Of a DNA stretch of 64,000 nt, positions 11,165 to 22,374 are shown one piece after another; the stretch's first letter is position 1; every line of letters starts with the position of its first letter. The notes beneath the pieces are model-generated. The model worked only from the letters and a program-made list of their open reading frames with translations. It did not search any database and had not been told where the DNA came from. The stretch comes from Eutreptiella sp. 'Long Island Sound 2002' (Eukaryota; Euglenozoa; Euglenophyceae; Eutreptiales; Eutreptiaceae): NCBI GenBank assembly GCA_964036045.1, contig OZ038379.1, forward strand, positions 122,831,706 to 122,895,705, read 5' to 3'. A program made the translations under genes and the position numbers.

Positions 11165-11660
11165 TTCGACGTGAAATAGGTGAATAGTTAACGCCGTAAG
11201 CACCGGAACGCTCGTAGGACCCTAACGCTGTCCCTCCCGTCGTGTAACTCGCTAGAGGCACACAGAAAAACGCGTCGCGAGCAGCGCGTAAAACTCAAAA
11301 ATTTTTCATAACTTGCCAGGACCCCACACGTCGCGCCCTGCCGCCTTTTTCTTCTTCTTCTCCATGCACCTCCCTCCCCACCCATGTGCCCATCACTCCC
11401 CTTGCCCTGCAGCTCAGGCGGCGGCCTTGGGGGAACGTGGTCAACCCTTAGCAATGGACAACAACGCGCTCCACGACGCCACGCACAAGTACAAGGCCAA
11501 GAACATCAAGAACAACGGGTAGCGCGTAAGACACTGCAGCGTATATGTCTTGCTGCACGCGAGTGTGTTGGGTCGTGTATAATTTTATTTTATTTTCAAA
11601 AGCCAAAAAAAGAAGAAAAAAAATATTTTACGAAATTTGCAGTAGTTTTTCAAGTAGGTA
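11165..11660 (+). other. Unique DNA with a possible terminal exon
   Basis: A pyrimidine-rich stretch (about 11,345-11,400) ends in CCCTTGCCCTGCAG at 11,398-11,411, which looks like a splice acceptor. It is followed by an open segment encoding AMDNNALHDATHKYKAKNIK and stopping with TAG at 11,520-11,522. The peptide has a less repetitive composition than its surroundings and could be the last exon of a host gene, but I do not recognise it and see no upstream exon. The rest, to 11,660, is A/T-rich with no feature. Confidence 0.25.
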
Positions 11661-13260
11661 CAACAAGAAAACGCACAGCACGACACCCCAGGGCACACAC
11701 GGCACCAAGCACAACGGCGAACAACACCACGCAGCGACACACCACAGCAAAGCACACACAGCGCGGGGGGACAAGACAAAACACGGCGCCAGAAGGCACA
11801 GGACCCCAAGACGACGGACAGCGCCCAAGGACACAACACAGCGCGCGGCAGCACCAAACGGAGCAAAACGAACCAACACAGCGCACAGCAACGCAACGCC
11901 AGGCGGCGCAACGCGCAGTAACACGGCGCAGCACAGCACCCAGGGACACACCACAGCACGCCACCGAGACACGACACCAGGAGCCACGAGGACCCACCAG
12001 GAGACAACGGACGACAGCCAGGCCCAACAGCAAACACACAAACACAACAGGCAACAACACAAAACACCAGCCAGCCCCGCGAGGGCACGAGTGCACCGAA
12101 CAGAGACCAACGACGCAGGCACACCAGCACAGCACCGCACAGCCAGAGCACAGAAACAGAAACGACCCGGAACCGGCCCGGAGCCCAGAACCAGCGGGGA
12201 ACAACAGGAAACCAGCGCCACCGGCAAGGCGAAAAACAAGAAGAAAAAAGGAGACAGGGCACCACAGCACAGAACCACAAGCAGCACAGCGCCACAGGAC
12301 ACAGCACAGGGGAGCAGGGCACCGCAGGCAAGACGCCGAGCGACGGCCAGACCAGACATGGGGACCAAAGCCGACACACACCACAAAACAACAACGCCGG
12401 GCAACCAGAGCCAACAGCAGACCCCCAACAAAAGGCAGCGACACCGGGAACCAACAACACCAGACACCAGGAACAGCACAGAAGACGCGCACAGCACAAC
12501 GAAAGGGCACCAGCACAGCACCACACAGGGCGGGGAGGACAGGGAACACACAGCACGCAACCCCAGAACACACACAGCAGACGCAGGGCGGCAAGAAACA
12601 AACAACAGGCACACTCAACGACGCAAACAAACGGCAGAGCACGACAGCACACCACCACACGACAGCACAGCGCAACAGAACACAACACAGGGCAGCGGAA
12701 CACCAAGACACACCACGCCAAACCACAGGGCGGCCAGCCACGTGGCAAGACAAGGACAGCACCGCCGAAGCACGACACAAAGACCCACCGGGAGAAAGCA
12801 CAGGACAGCCAGGCCCAACAGCCAACACCACACAACACCAGCCAGCGCACACAGAGCAACGACAGGGATAGCACACCGAGGCACACGCGGGCACACCCGA
12901 CGGCCCAAGACGCAAGAACCTGCCCCGCACCGCAAAAACGGCAAAAAAAAAAAAGCAGGAAAAAAAAAGAAAGAAAAAAAAGGGCAGGGGGCGCAAGGGC
13001 CCAAGGCAGCCGGAAAGCAGGAAGCGCCAGAGACAACAGGGGGGCAGGAGGGAGGGGGGGAGCAACAAGAGGCCAAGGCCCAAGGCACCCGAGGCCAGAA
13101 AACACGAAAAGCAGGAGACAACAGGGCGCACAGAGGGGGGGGGGAGGAGAAAAAAAAAGGGGGGGGGGGGACAAGACGCCAAGGCCCAAGGCACCCGGGG
13201 CCGGAAAACACGCAAAGCAGGACACAACGGGGGCGCAACAAGGGGGGGGGAGGGGAAAAG
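11661..13260. other. Near T-free tract
   Basis: Counting by eye, 11,701-13,260 (1,560 bases) contains about seven T on the plus strand; A, C and G are all abundant. Every stop codon contains T, and on the complementary strand every stop reads as TTA, CTA or TCA on the plus strand. All six frames are therefore open almost by necessity (725 codons plus; 546 and 594 minus). The last ~270 bp hold two to three copies of a ~110-bp purine-rich repeat, for example around 13,075 and 13,187, with G-runs of 8-12. No protein domain is visible. Confidence 0.85.
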
Positions 13261-14140
13261 GAAAACAAGAAAAAAAACCCTACAACAACCACAAACGGGG
13301 CAACCACTGCCCAGAGGGGGCCGAACAAGCAAGGAGCGCACCGAGAACAGCCAGATGAAAAGGTGAGGCACACCAAAACGCGCCCGGGAGGCCAGCCCGC
13401 CCGACCCGGCCAAGAAGAGCACGCACACACACACGCGCGGGACCCGGGCGTGGGGTCCTCCGACTCGAAAGGGGCGGTGTCGGCGTCCACAAGAAACAGC
13501 CCCGGTGCACCGGCCGAGTCCCCGTCGAAAGAAGGACGGTACGGGAAACCAAACGCGTCAGTGACCGGGTCCACACAAGCCGAACCACCGCAGCGCACGC
13601 AGCCCAAGACCGGAGCCGGAGGGACCCGCCAGGGACAGCCCCATCGCGGGGCCCCAAACGGGTACGACGTGGAGCGCGCCCAGCGCCCTTGCCTCGGCAG
13701 GGGCCAGCGGCAGGCACAATGAGCCCGGTTCTCGGCCGGCCTCCACGTGCCCCGCGCAGCCACCCACTAAAGCCGGGGGCGACAGCCCCCGGGGTGGGGG
13801 AAGGCACCACGGCGACGAGAAAGCCCACTGGAGCACCGAGAGCGACCGGACCGGACGAGGAGCAGCGCACCAACGCGGGGCCAAGAGGCACGCCAGAGAG
13901 GCACGCTGCCGGCCACAACCACGGCACAAGGACAGGTGCCAAGCCACAACGGCCAGCGGGTGCCGCGAACCCGGGAAGCGCGCACAACACATGACCAACC
14001 GCGGCACGGGACAAGGTGCCAAGGACAGACGGGCCCCCACGCCCGCACACCGCACCCACGGCCAGCGGGAAGCGGACCCCGGCCGCACGCCCGAAAGGAC
14101 GAGTGGTCGGGGGTGGAGCAAAGAGAGTAAGATACATGAC
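13261..14140. other. GC-rich DNA without recognised gene
   Basis: Open frames on both strands are compositional. I see no domain, RNA gene or tandem repeat here. It passes into the 127-bp hairpin array at 14,141. Confidence 0.4.
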
Positions 14141-15015
14141 GCCCCAGATTGGAGCATCCGGGGCGGAGTGGAGCTCGGCCCGAGCCCCCGGACTGGATCG
14201 TCCGGGGGTGAACCCGGTGCCACGGACTGAAGCGTCCGAGGCAACGGGGAGAATACAACTTAAGGACGCCCCGGATTGGAGCATCCGGGGCGGAGTGGAG
14301 CACGGCCCAAGGCTCCGGACTGGATCGTCCGGGGGAGAACCTGGTGCCACGGACTGGAGCATCCGAGGCAACGGAGAGAATACGGTAAACAGACGCCCCG
14401 GAATGGAGCATCCAGGGCGGAATGAAGCACGGCAATAGCCCCCGGACTGGATCGTCTGGGGGTGAACCCGGGGCCACGGACTGGAGCATCCGAGGCAAGG
14501 GAGAGAATACGATGAAAAGACGCCCCGGATTGGAGCATCCGGGGCGGAATGAAGCACGGCACTAGCCCCCGGAGTGGAACGTCCGGGGGTGAACCCGGTG
14601 CCACGGACTGGAGCGTTCGAGGCAGAGAGGAGCACGGCCCAAGCCCCCGGACTGGATCGTCCGGGGGAGAACCTGGTGCCACGGACTGGAGCGTCCGAGG
14701 CAATGGGGAGAAAACGACAAAGAGACGCCCCGGATTGGAGCATCCGGGGCGGAGAGGAGCACGGCACAAGCCCCCGGACTGGATCGTCCGGGGGGGAACC
14801 CGGGGCCACGGAGTGGAACATCCGAGGCAACGGAGAGAAAACGGCAAAAAGACGCCCCGGATTGGAGCATCCGGGGCGGACAGGAGCAAGGCCCAAACTC
14901 CCGGACTGGATCGTCCGGGGGTGCACTTGGTGCCGCGGACTGGAACATCCGGGGACGCAACGCACCCGGACTGGAACGACCGGGGACGAAGCGGCCCGGG
15001 AATGGAATGTCGGGG
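14141..15015 (+). repeat. 127-bp tandem array carrying three hairpins per unit
   Basis: Units start at 14,141, 14,268, 14,395, 14,522, 14,727 and 14,854. All intervals are 127 bp except the one after 14,522, which is 205 bp and holds a partial extra unit. Each unit contains three short inverted repeats. The first has arms GCCCCGGAT and ATCCGGGGC around TGGAGC. The second has arms CCCCCGGAC and GTCCGGGGG around TGGATC. The third is shorter, with CGGAC and RTCCG around TGGAGC. Spacers are purine-rich. After 14,941 the units break down into single hairpins. Confidence 0.9.
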
Positions 15016-16240
15016 GCAACAAACAAGGAGAGACACGGAGAGGAGAACAAGAACAAGAGCAAGGAACGGATGGGGGAGGACAAGAAGGAGAGAAGACACG
15101 AAGCGGGAGGAGAAAGAGAAGAAGGTGAAGCAGCCAAACACATGGAGCCCGGATGGGAACAACCGGGGAAGCAACGCAACTAGTCTGGATCAACCGGGAG
15201 CGGGGCGGCACAGGAGATCGTCTAGCGAGAGCGGCCGAGGCTCCGTGAGGAAGGAGCAGCGGCGGCAGCAAGAACCGAAAAGGAGTGCATGAACAGGAGT
15301 CAGGAAAGGTGGAGAGAGAGGACGAGAAAAACGAGAGACGGGAAGGGGGAGGAGAAGGGGAGGCAGGCGCACGGAACCCGGACTGGATCATCCGGGGAAG
15401 CAATGCGCCCGGACTGGAACATCCGGGGGGCAGAAGCCCTGGACTGGAACGTCCAGGGGAGGCAAGGGCCCTGGAGTGGAACGTCCGGGACCTCAGAAGG
15501 AGGAGGAAATGGCGGCGGAGAGAAGCAACGAGGAGCACGTGAACAGCATGGACCAGCATGGACCAGATGGGGAAGGACAAGACGGACGAGAGAAGGGAAG
15601 TGGGAGGAGAAGGAGCAAAAGGAAAAGCGGCCAACCACGTGGAACCTGGACGAGGACAACCGGGGGAGCAGCGCGCCAGGGCAGGTACATCCGGGGGCGA
15701 GGCGTCCATGGAAAGGAGCGTACGGAGCTCCCGGAGGAAGAAGAGGCGGCGGCGGCAAGAATCGACAAAGGGTAAGGGGCGCGTGCACGAGAGTCAGGGT
15801 CGGTCGTGAGAGAGGACGAGAAGAGCAAGAGAAGGGAGGAGGGAGGAGAAGGAGAAGCAAACACGTGGAACCCGGACTGGAACATCCGGGGAAGCAAAAC
15901 ACCCGGACTGGAACATCCGGGGGGCAGAGGCCCGGTACTGGAGCGTCCAGGGAAGCAGCGGCCTGGGATTGGAACGTCCGGGGCTGCGACAGGAGGGGGA
16001 TACGGTAGCGGAGAACAACGGTGAGGAGCACATGAACAAGGGCAAGGACCAGATGAGGAAGGATACGATGAAAGAGAGTCAGGAAGCGGGAGGGGAAGGA
16101 GCAGATGGAAAAGCGGCCAAACACGTGGGACCCGGACGGGAACAACCAGGGAAGCAGCGCACCAGGACTGGAACATGCGTGGGCGAGGCGGCCCCGGATG
16201 GGAGCGTCCGGGGCTCCAGGAGGAAGATGAAGCGGCGGCG
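15016..16240 (+). repeat. Purine-rich DNA with scattered copies of the same hairpin
   Basis: Between GA-rich spacers I find further stem-TGGANC-stem elements. Examples start at 15,377, 15,408, 15,437, 15,469, 15,871, 15,902, 15,931 and near 16,193. The one at 15,437 has arms CCCTGGAC and GTCCAGGG, so it keeps pairing through changes on both sides. Spacing is irregular. Open frames crossing them are not consistent in phase from copy to copy. Confidence 0.8.
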
Positions 16241-16439
16241 GCAAGGAACGGCAAGGAGAGCAAGTACAAGAACCGGGGAAAGGGGAGAACGAGGACAAGA
16301 AGAGCAAGAGGCGGGAAGCGAGAGGAGAAGGAGAAGAATGAGAGGCGGATGGGCACATGGAACCCGAAGCCGTCTGGCTAGGGCCACGCGACGGCCCCGG
16401 GGGACCAGGCAGCATCGGAGCAGAGGAGACAGAGGCGGG

Positions 16440-16965
16440 GGCCGGAGGGGAGTGACCCGTGCTAGGCGCACAAAACGCTCCCTGGATGGATGAGGATCCA
16501 GTAAGCCCGCGCCCCAGGGTTGCTGGCCGCCCGGTGGGGTATAAACACGGGATGAGGGATGGGATGGGGCCGCACAACAGCCCAGGGGATTAGGCCGGGG
16601 CCGCGGCACAGTAAAAGGGCGGGAAGGGAGCAACCCGTCTTAGGCGCACGAAACAGTCCCCGGGTGGAAGAGGATCCAGTGGGCCCGCGCCATAGGGTTG
16701 CTGGCGGCCCGGTGGGGTATAAACACGGGATGAGGGATGGGATGGGGCCGCACAACAGCCCAGGGGATTAGGCCGGGGCCGCGGGACAGGAGAAAGGGAC
16801 GGGGGCGGGAAGGGAGCGACCCGTGCTAGGCGCACGAAGCGGTCTCCGGATGGAAGAGGATCAAGCGGGCCCGCGCCACAGGGTTGCTGGTGACCCAGTG
16901 GGGCATAAACACGGGATGATGGGACAAGGGGACGGGGCGGGGAAGGGCGTGTGGCTAGGGCCGCA
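16440..16965 (+). repeat. ~180-bp tandem repeat, about three copies
   Basis: Landmark GAGGATCC/A occurs near 16,494, 16,672 and 16,858, giving periods of about 178 and 186 bp. Each unit contains GGTGGGGTATAAACACGGG (or a close variant), a GCCGCACAACAGCCC segment in the first two, and a TAGGCGCACRAA segment. No coding content is recognised. Confidence 0.8.
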
Positions 16966-17728
16966 CAACGGCCTGACGGGGTAGGGAGTCCATGGGATGC
17001 AGGGAACGGGCCGTTGCCGGGATGAGGCAAAGGGGAATCGGACATGGGATGGGCAGGGAGACCAAAAGCGCCAAGTAACAGCCCCGTGGGATTGGGAAAC
17101 CAGTGGCCATGGAGTGGTGAACCATGGGCCAACCATGAAGAACCTGACCACGGGAAGTCGGAAAAATGCCCTGAACACCGGGACGGCCGTGAGGTGTCCG
17201 CAGGGCTGAATGTTGACCTTGAGATCCCCGGGTCAATGGCCTGAGTACACGTAGGTTCACGCGTGAGCGGGACCAGGGGGAATGTGGAAAGGGTCCCCCC
17301 CTGGCCTCCAGCCGTGGACGGACGACACCCAAGTGCATCCGGGAGCCGAGTGGGTACTCCGACCCGTGAGGGATGGGGAGTGGTGGAATGTGGTTGACAG
17401 AGAGAAATGCTCTCCTGTCGGCGAGGGCTATCCACAGGAAACCCGCCTGCAGGCGCCCAATAGGCTGTGCTAGGGGGGGAAGGCCGGGGGATCCTTCAAA
17501 GGGTGACCGGAAGGAGCTGAAACCGTGAGGGCAGCGACTGAAGGGAGCCTACCGCCGGTCATGCCCCAAGGGAACCTGGTTGAAGTTTTCGGCCGTGAGG
17601 TGAGACAGGGGTCGCCAGGGGAACTGATGGTGGAGAGCTCTTCTTCCCGCCAGAGGCGGCCACCATGTAAAACAAACAAGGAGATGTCAGATGAGGCTGC
17701 GGACGCGGCCGCCCTTACTTACTTACTT
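16966..17728. other. No recognised gene
   Basis: GC-rich unique-looking sequence. It ends in a short CTTA microsatellite (about 17,714-17,730) at the edge of the second minisatellite block. Nothing coding or structural could be assigned. Confidence 0.4.
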
Positions 17729-20140
17729 ACATCACCCTCACCATCAACAACACCAGCGTCCCCGTTGACCATTTCATCACCAGCGGCACCACTGACGCCG
17801 CCAACGGCGCCTCGGCCCACTCCACCACCTGCAACGCCCTCATCAACGACGTCACCCGTAGCGCTCTCCCTCTGCAGCCCTCCCATCACCCGCATCGCCC
17901 ATTACACAGTCGGCATTACCAGTCTCGCAGCGGCCCATCGCCTCGCCCGCGACGCCCCCACATTCTCCATCACCTACAGCACCCTCACCATCGACACCAC
18001 CAGCAGCGCCCCCGATGCAGCGCCGCACCCTCGCCGTTGTCAGAGTCGCCAGCAGCGTGATTACCCATAGCATCACCTACAACAACCCCGCCATAGACGC
18101 CGCCCCCATCGCCGTCACCCGTGACAACGCCTGCAGCACCTTCACCACCGACATCGTTAACGACACCATCACCGGTAGCACCCTCACCATCAGAATCACT
18201 AGCAGCACCGTCACCCGCAGCAGCCCCGCCATCGGCATCACCAGCGACACCACCGCCCACTACGCCGCCTACAGCACCCTCACCAATGGCGCCACCGACG
18301 CCCCCATCGCCCGTTGCACCACCTGCAACACCCGCGACACCGGCACCATCAGCCTCACCAACGCCCGTTTGGTCACCTACGACACCCTCACCACCGGAGG
18401 CACCAGCAACACCACCACCCGTTACAGCACCTGCAGCACCAGTACACGTCACAAACGGCACCGTCGCTCGTTACATCACCTCGCAGCAGCACCCTCACCA
18501 ACGACACCACCAACGTCACCGTCACCAGACCGTCACCAACCGATGCATAACCCACAGCCCTCAGAACCCGATACAGCACAGGCAACACCCTCCCCATCGG
18601 CAGCGTTGGCATCGCCACCACCCGGTACATCACCGGCAACAGCCCCACCAGCGACGTCGCCAATGGTACCATCACCCGCAACACCCTCCCCGGCCATCGG
18701 CATCAGCAACAACACCGTCACCCGATCCATCACCTGCAGCACCCTCACCATCGATGTCACCAATGACACCATCACCCGTTGCACCAGGGGCAGCGCCCTC
18801 TCCGGCTCCCCCACCACCCGTTGCATCACCTACGGCACACACCGGCCTCACCGTCACCCGGTGCAACAGCCTCACGATCGACACAAATGGCGGCGCCACC
18901 GCCCGGTCCATCGCGTGCGTCACCCTCACCATCGGCACCACCGACGACACCACCGCCCACAGCATGCCCAGCGACACCCTCCACACAGGCCATACCAGCG
19001 GCGCCTCCAGCCAGCACACCACCTGCAACACCCCCACGAACATTGCCATCACGCATGACACCACCCGCAGCACCCTCACCGCCGACATCACCAGCGACAC
19101 CACCGCCCACTACGCCGCCTACAGCACCCTCACCAATGGCGCCACCGACGCCCCCATCGCCCGTTGCACCACCTGCAACACCCGCGACACCGGCACCATC
19201 AGCCTCACCAACGCCCGTTTGGTCACCTACGACACCCTCACCACCGGAGGCACCAGCAACACCACCACCCGTTACAGCACCTGCAGCACCAGTACACGTC
19301 ACAAACGGCACCGTCGCTCGTTACATCACCTCGCAGCAGCACCCTCACCAACGACACCACCAACGTCACCGTCACCAGACCGTCACCACCCGATGCATAA
19401 CCCACAGCACTCAGAACCCGATACAGCACAGGCAACACCCTCCCCATCCGCAGCGTTGGCATCGCCACCACCCGGTACATCACCGGCAACAGCCCCACCA
19501 GCGACGTCGCCAATGGCACCATCACCCGCAACACCCTCCCCGGCCATCGGCATCAGCAACAACACCGTCACCCGATCCATCACCTGCAGGACCCTCACCA
19601 TCGATGTCACCAATGACACCATCACCCGTTGCACCAGGGGCAGCGCCCTCTCCGGCTCCCCCACCACCCGTTGCATCACCTACGGCAGACACCGGCCTCA
19701 CCGTCACCCGGTGCAACAGCCTCACGATCGACACGAATGGCGGCGCCACCGCCCGGTCCATCGCCTGCGTCACCCTCAGCATCGGCACCACCGACGACAC
19801 CACCGCCCACAGCATGCCCAGCAACACCCTCCACACAGGCCATACCAGCGGCGCCTCCAGCCAGCACACCACCTGCAACACCCCCACGAACATTGCCATC
19901 ACGCATGACACCACCCGCAGCACCCTCACCGCCGACATCACCAGCGACACCACCGCCCATTGCACCACCTGCAACAACCATCGGAGCCGCCAGCCCCGCC
20001 ATCACCCGTCCAGTCACCCACGACACCAACACCATCGGCATCACCAGCCCCACCGCCGCCGAACGCATCACCTGAAGCACCCACATCAGCAACACCAACG
20101 GCGCCGGCACCCGTTGCGGCACCTACAGCACCCCCCCCGT
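17729..20140 (+). repeat. 54-bp minisatellite block 2
   Basis: Same family as 9,295-11,164. Clear 18-triplet units can be read, for example at 18,892-18,945 (GGCGCCACCGCC start) and 18,946-18,999 (GACACCACCGCC start). The first 553 bp match block 1. Long open frames (595 and 574 codons plus) exist in several registers. The same DNA reads as Thr-rich, Pro/Ser-rich or, on the minus strand, Gly/Asp-rich sequence, so a protein-coding role is not supported. Confidence 0.8.
18241..19940 (+). repeat. 850-bp tandem duplication, two copies
   Basis: Copies begin CCAGCGACACCACCGCCCA at 18,241 and 19,091, and the start of a third occurs at 19,941 before divergence. They differ by only a handful of substitutions by eye. 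The unit is 850 bp, not a multiple of three, so any frame through both copies reads them differently. Confidence 0.9.
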
Positions 20141-21760
20141 AGGCATCACCAGCATCTCCACCACCCGTTGCATCGCCCGAAGTGGCGCAACCCAACCCAC
20201 CACGCCTTAGGCGCACACATACCCGGCACCCCACCCCATCCGACCCACGCAAACCGGACCCACACCACCGCCCACGCGGGGCAACACAACACCAACCACG
20301 CCCACAGGAGCCGCCCCGCACCAAGCAGGCGGCTGCCCACCACCCAAACGGCCCGCGCCTCGAACACACCCACACGCACGCCCGCGTCCAGCCACGCCAC
20401 CCGGGCGCTACCCGGGAGCCGCAACCACCCACACAGGCACCGCACCACCGCTGCCGCCGACAACTCGCCGCCAGCGCCCCCCGGACCGGCGCCCCGGAAA
20501 TGAAAATCCACCAGATGCCTGAGGGCCGACACACACACAGGGAACCCAGAGCGCAACAGCCGACCGACCCCCACGTCACCCACGCCCACACCAACACCAG
20601 CACCGACACGCACCCACACCCACGCCCAGCACCATAAACGCCCTACCCTAACCAGACGCACCCTCCCCCCCCCCAAGAAAAAGAAACAAAACGAACAAGC
20701 AAAAAGAGAGGGGCAGGGAAAAGTCAGAAGAGGAAACCGCGGAGGGAGCTGAGGGCAGACACGCCGGGGACACCACGGCCCGAAAAAAAAAAGCGAGGGT
20801 CGCAGTGCAGGCCCACACACACGCGCCCCCCCCCTACCAGCCATCCCGACTCCGCATGTCCCGCACCCTCCGAGGAACCGCCAAGCCCAAGACCACCCCC
20901 CACGCACCGCCACAACAGACCGGCATGAGGAGCCGCCGAGGACGACGCACGACGCATCGCCGCAAACCACACGGACGACACCGACACAAGCCCCACCCCC
21001 ACAACCCACCACATCCTCCACTGCTGCCCGCCAACACACAGTGGTGCCCCCATGGATGCGGTACACGCAAAACGCCCCACACTGCCAGCCGACAAGGGGC
21101 CACCACAAGATGCAACAAGGAGGCACCGCGGAGGACCGACCCAGAGTGAGGCCCCGGCACCCGCTACCAGCCGGTGGCCTACCACGGACCCACCCCACGC
21201 CTGAGCCTAAAGCTCCCCCCCCCCCATGGAAACGATACAGCCCTGCCACACACAGCCACTCACCAACCACGGACACCGCACCAGGGCCACAACACGCCCG
21301 AGATGACGCCAACAACCGACCCGCGGACCCCACAAACGTGGCAGCCCGCGCGTGGCCCATGGACAGCACTCCCCACACCCCTGGGCCCACTCAACGGTGG
21401 GCCGACACACCCAAGCACCACGCGGACACACCCCCCTGGTTGCGACACTCCCATCCCACACACCTCGCCCCAGGGGACCCCAGGCCCCTCACTGCAACGA
21501 TCCCGCGCGGCCCACGTACTGGAAAACGCCAGAGGGACGACTGAAAAACCGCCCGGGACTGCCCCACACCGCCCGAGGACCAGCCACCAGCAACCACCCA
21601 CCCCACCAGATCCGGACACGACCCCCCCCCCCGCACAGCGAGAAGGCCACCACGCAGCCCAGCGCCACCATGCCACACCGCACTCCCCTCCCCCACCCAG
21701 GGACATGAGACACCGCAGCCCACCAACACAGGAACGACACCGCTGTCCGCCCACCCCTGT
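20141..21760. other. A/C-rich, T-poor DNA without recognised gene
   Basis: Compositionally like 8,346-9,294. Open frames run on both strands (for example 414 codons minus, 209 codons plus). The plus frame at 21,041-21,544 is Pro/His/Thr-rich and loosely resembles the low-complexity parts of the coding relics downstream, but no domain is visible. Confidence 0.45.
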
Positions 21761-21769
21761 CCAGCGTCT

Positions 21770-22374
21770 CCCGTGCTTGTCCCTGTGGGTAGTTGTACGA
21801 TGATCACGTGCCAGGGGTGTGATCCTGGTACCACGGTGGGGGGTGTGGTGTGTTTGTTGGCGTGTAACCACACTGTGGTGTCGGCGTTCGCCATCACGTA
21901 GTCCTGTCCCTCCGTTGTGTGGACGTTTTCAATGGCGGCTTCTCCTTCTAGGGTGAGGAGGAGGTGCGTGCCCGGGGGCTGCGTTTGTGTCTCCGCGTCC
22001 CGGAGCCACAAGTACGTGAGTGCCGCGGCGCCGAGGAGGATTCCTCCCCACGTGAAGGTGCCCTCGGGTGCTGCCCACTGCAGGGGCAGTGTGCGGCGTC
22101 CCCGTGAGTCGCTGGTGGCATGGTAGTCGTGGGGGAGGTGACGCTTGGTGAGTCGGTGCGGCATGTGTTCGGTGGTGGTTGTGGGGGGGTCCCAATTACA
22201 TTCCTCCGAGGGGGGTGCATCCCCGTGGTGCTCCTGGGGCTGGGCTAGCGGCAGCTTTTGTGCAGTGGGTGCGGCGTCAGGTAATCCGCCGTGTGTGAGG
22301 ATATAGAAGCCCTCGTGGGTGAGCTGGAGGACGATGTCCCACTTCGCTGTCTGCTCTGGGGACCACTGGTGGGC
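21770..22374 (-). pseudogene. Unrecognised protein relic, C-terminal part
   Basis: Coding-like minus-strand frame continuing, in phase, from the segment ending with TAA at 22,375. It includes AKWDIVLQLTHEGFYILTHG, a hydrophobic stretch GGILLGAAALTYLWL that could be a short membrane helix or buried strand, and THLLLTLEGEAAIENVH. It ends around WHVIIVQLPTG. Residue use is far less biased than in the neighbouring low-complexity DNA, so I think it is real protein sequence, but I cannot assign a family. It probably belongs to a decayed mobile element. Confidence 0.45.

Noticed and set aside
11545-13722. 725-codon plus-strand ORF and long minus-strand ORFs over the same DNA
   Set aside because: All six frames are open because T, required in or opposite every stop codon, is nearly absent. 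No domain or codon structure supports a protein.
14141-15015. CRISPR-like array
   Set aside because: Palindromic repeats are regularly spaced, but the intervening sequence is itself repeated and not unique, the setting is eukaryotic, and no cas genes are present.
17200-17700. Possible rRNA-like segment (phrases such as GGAAGGAGCTGAAACCGTG)
   Set aside because: I could not extend it to any recognisable rRNA or intron core, so it is left unassigned.
18121-20503. 595- and 574-codon ORFs in the minisatellite
   Set aside because: They cross an 850-bp duplication in different phases and read as Thr-rich, Pro/Ser-rich or Gly-rich depending on register, so no protein sequence is conserved.
20146-21390. 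414-codon minus-strand ORF
   Set aside because: Low-complexity Gly/Trp/Val/Cys product complementary to A/C-rich DNA, with no motif.
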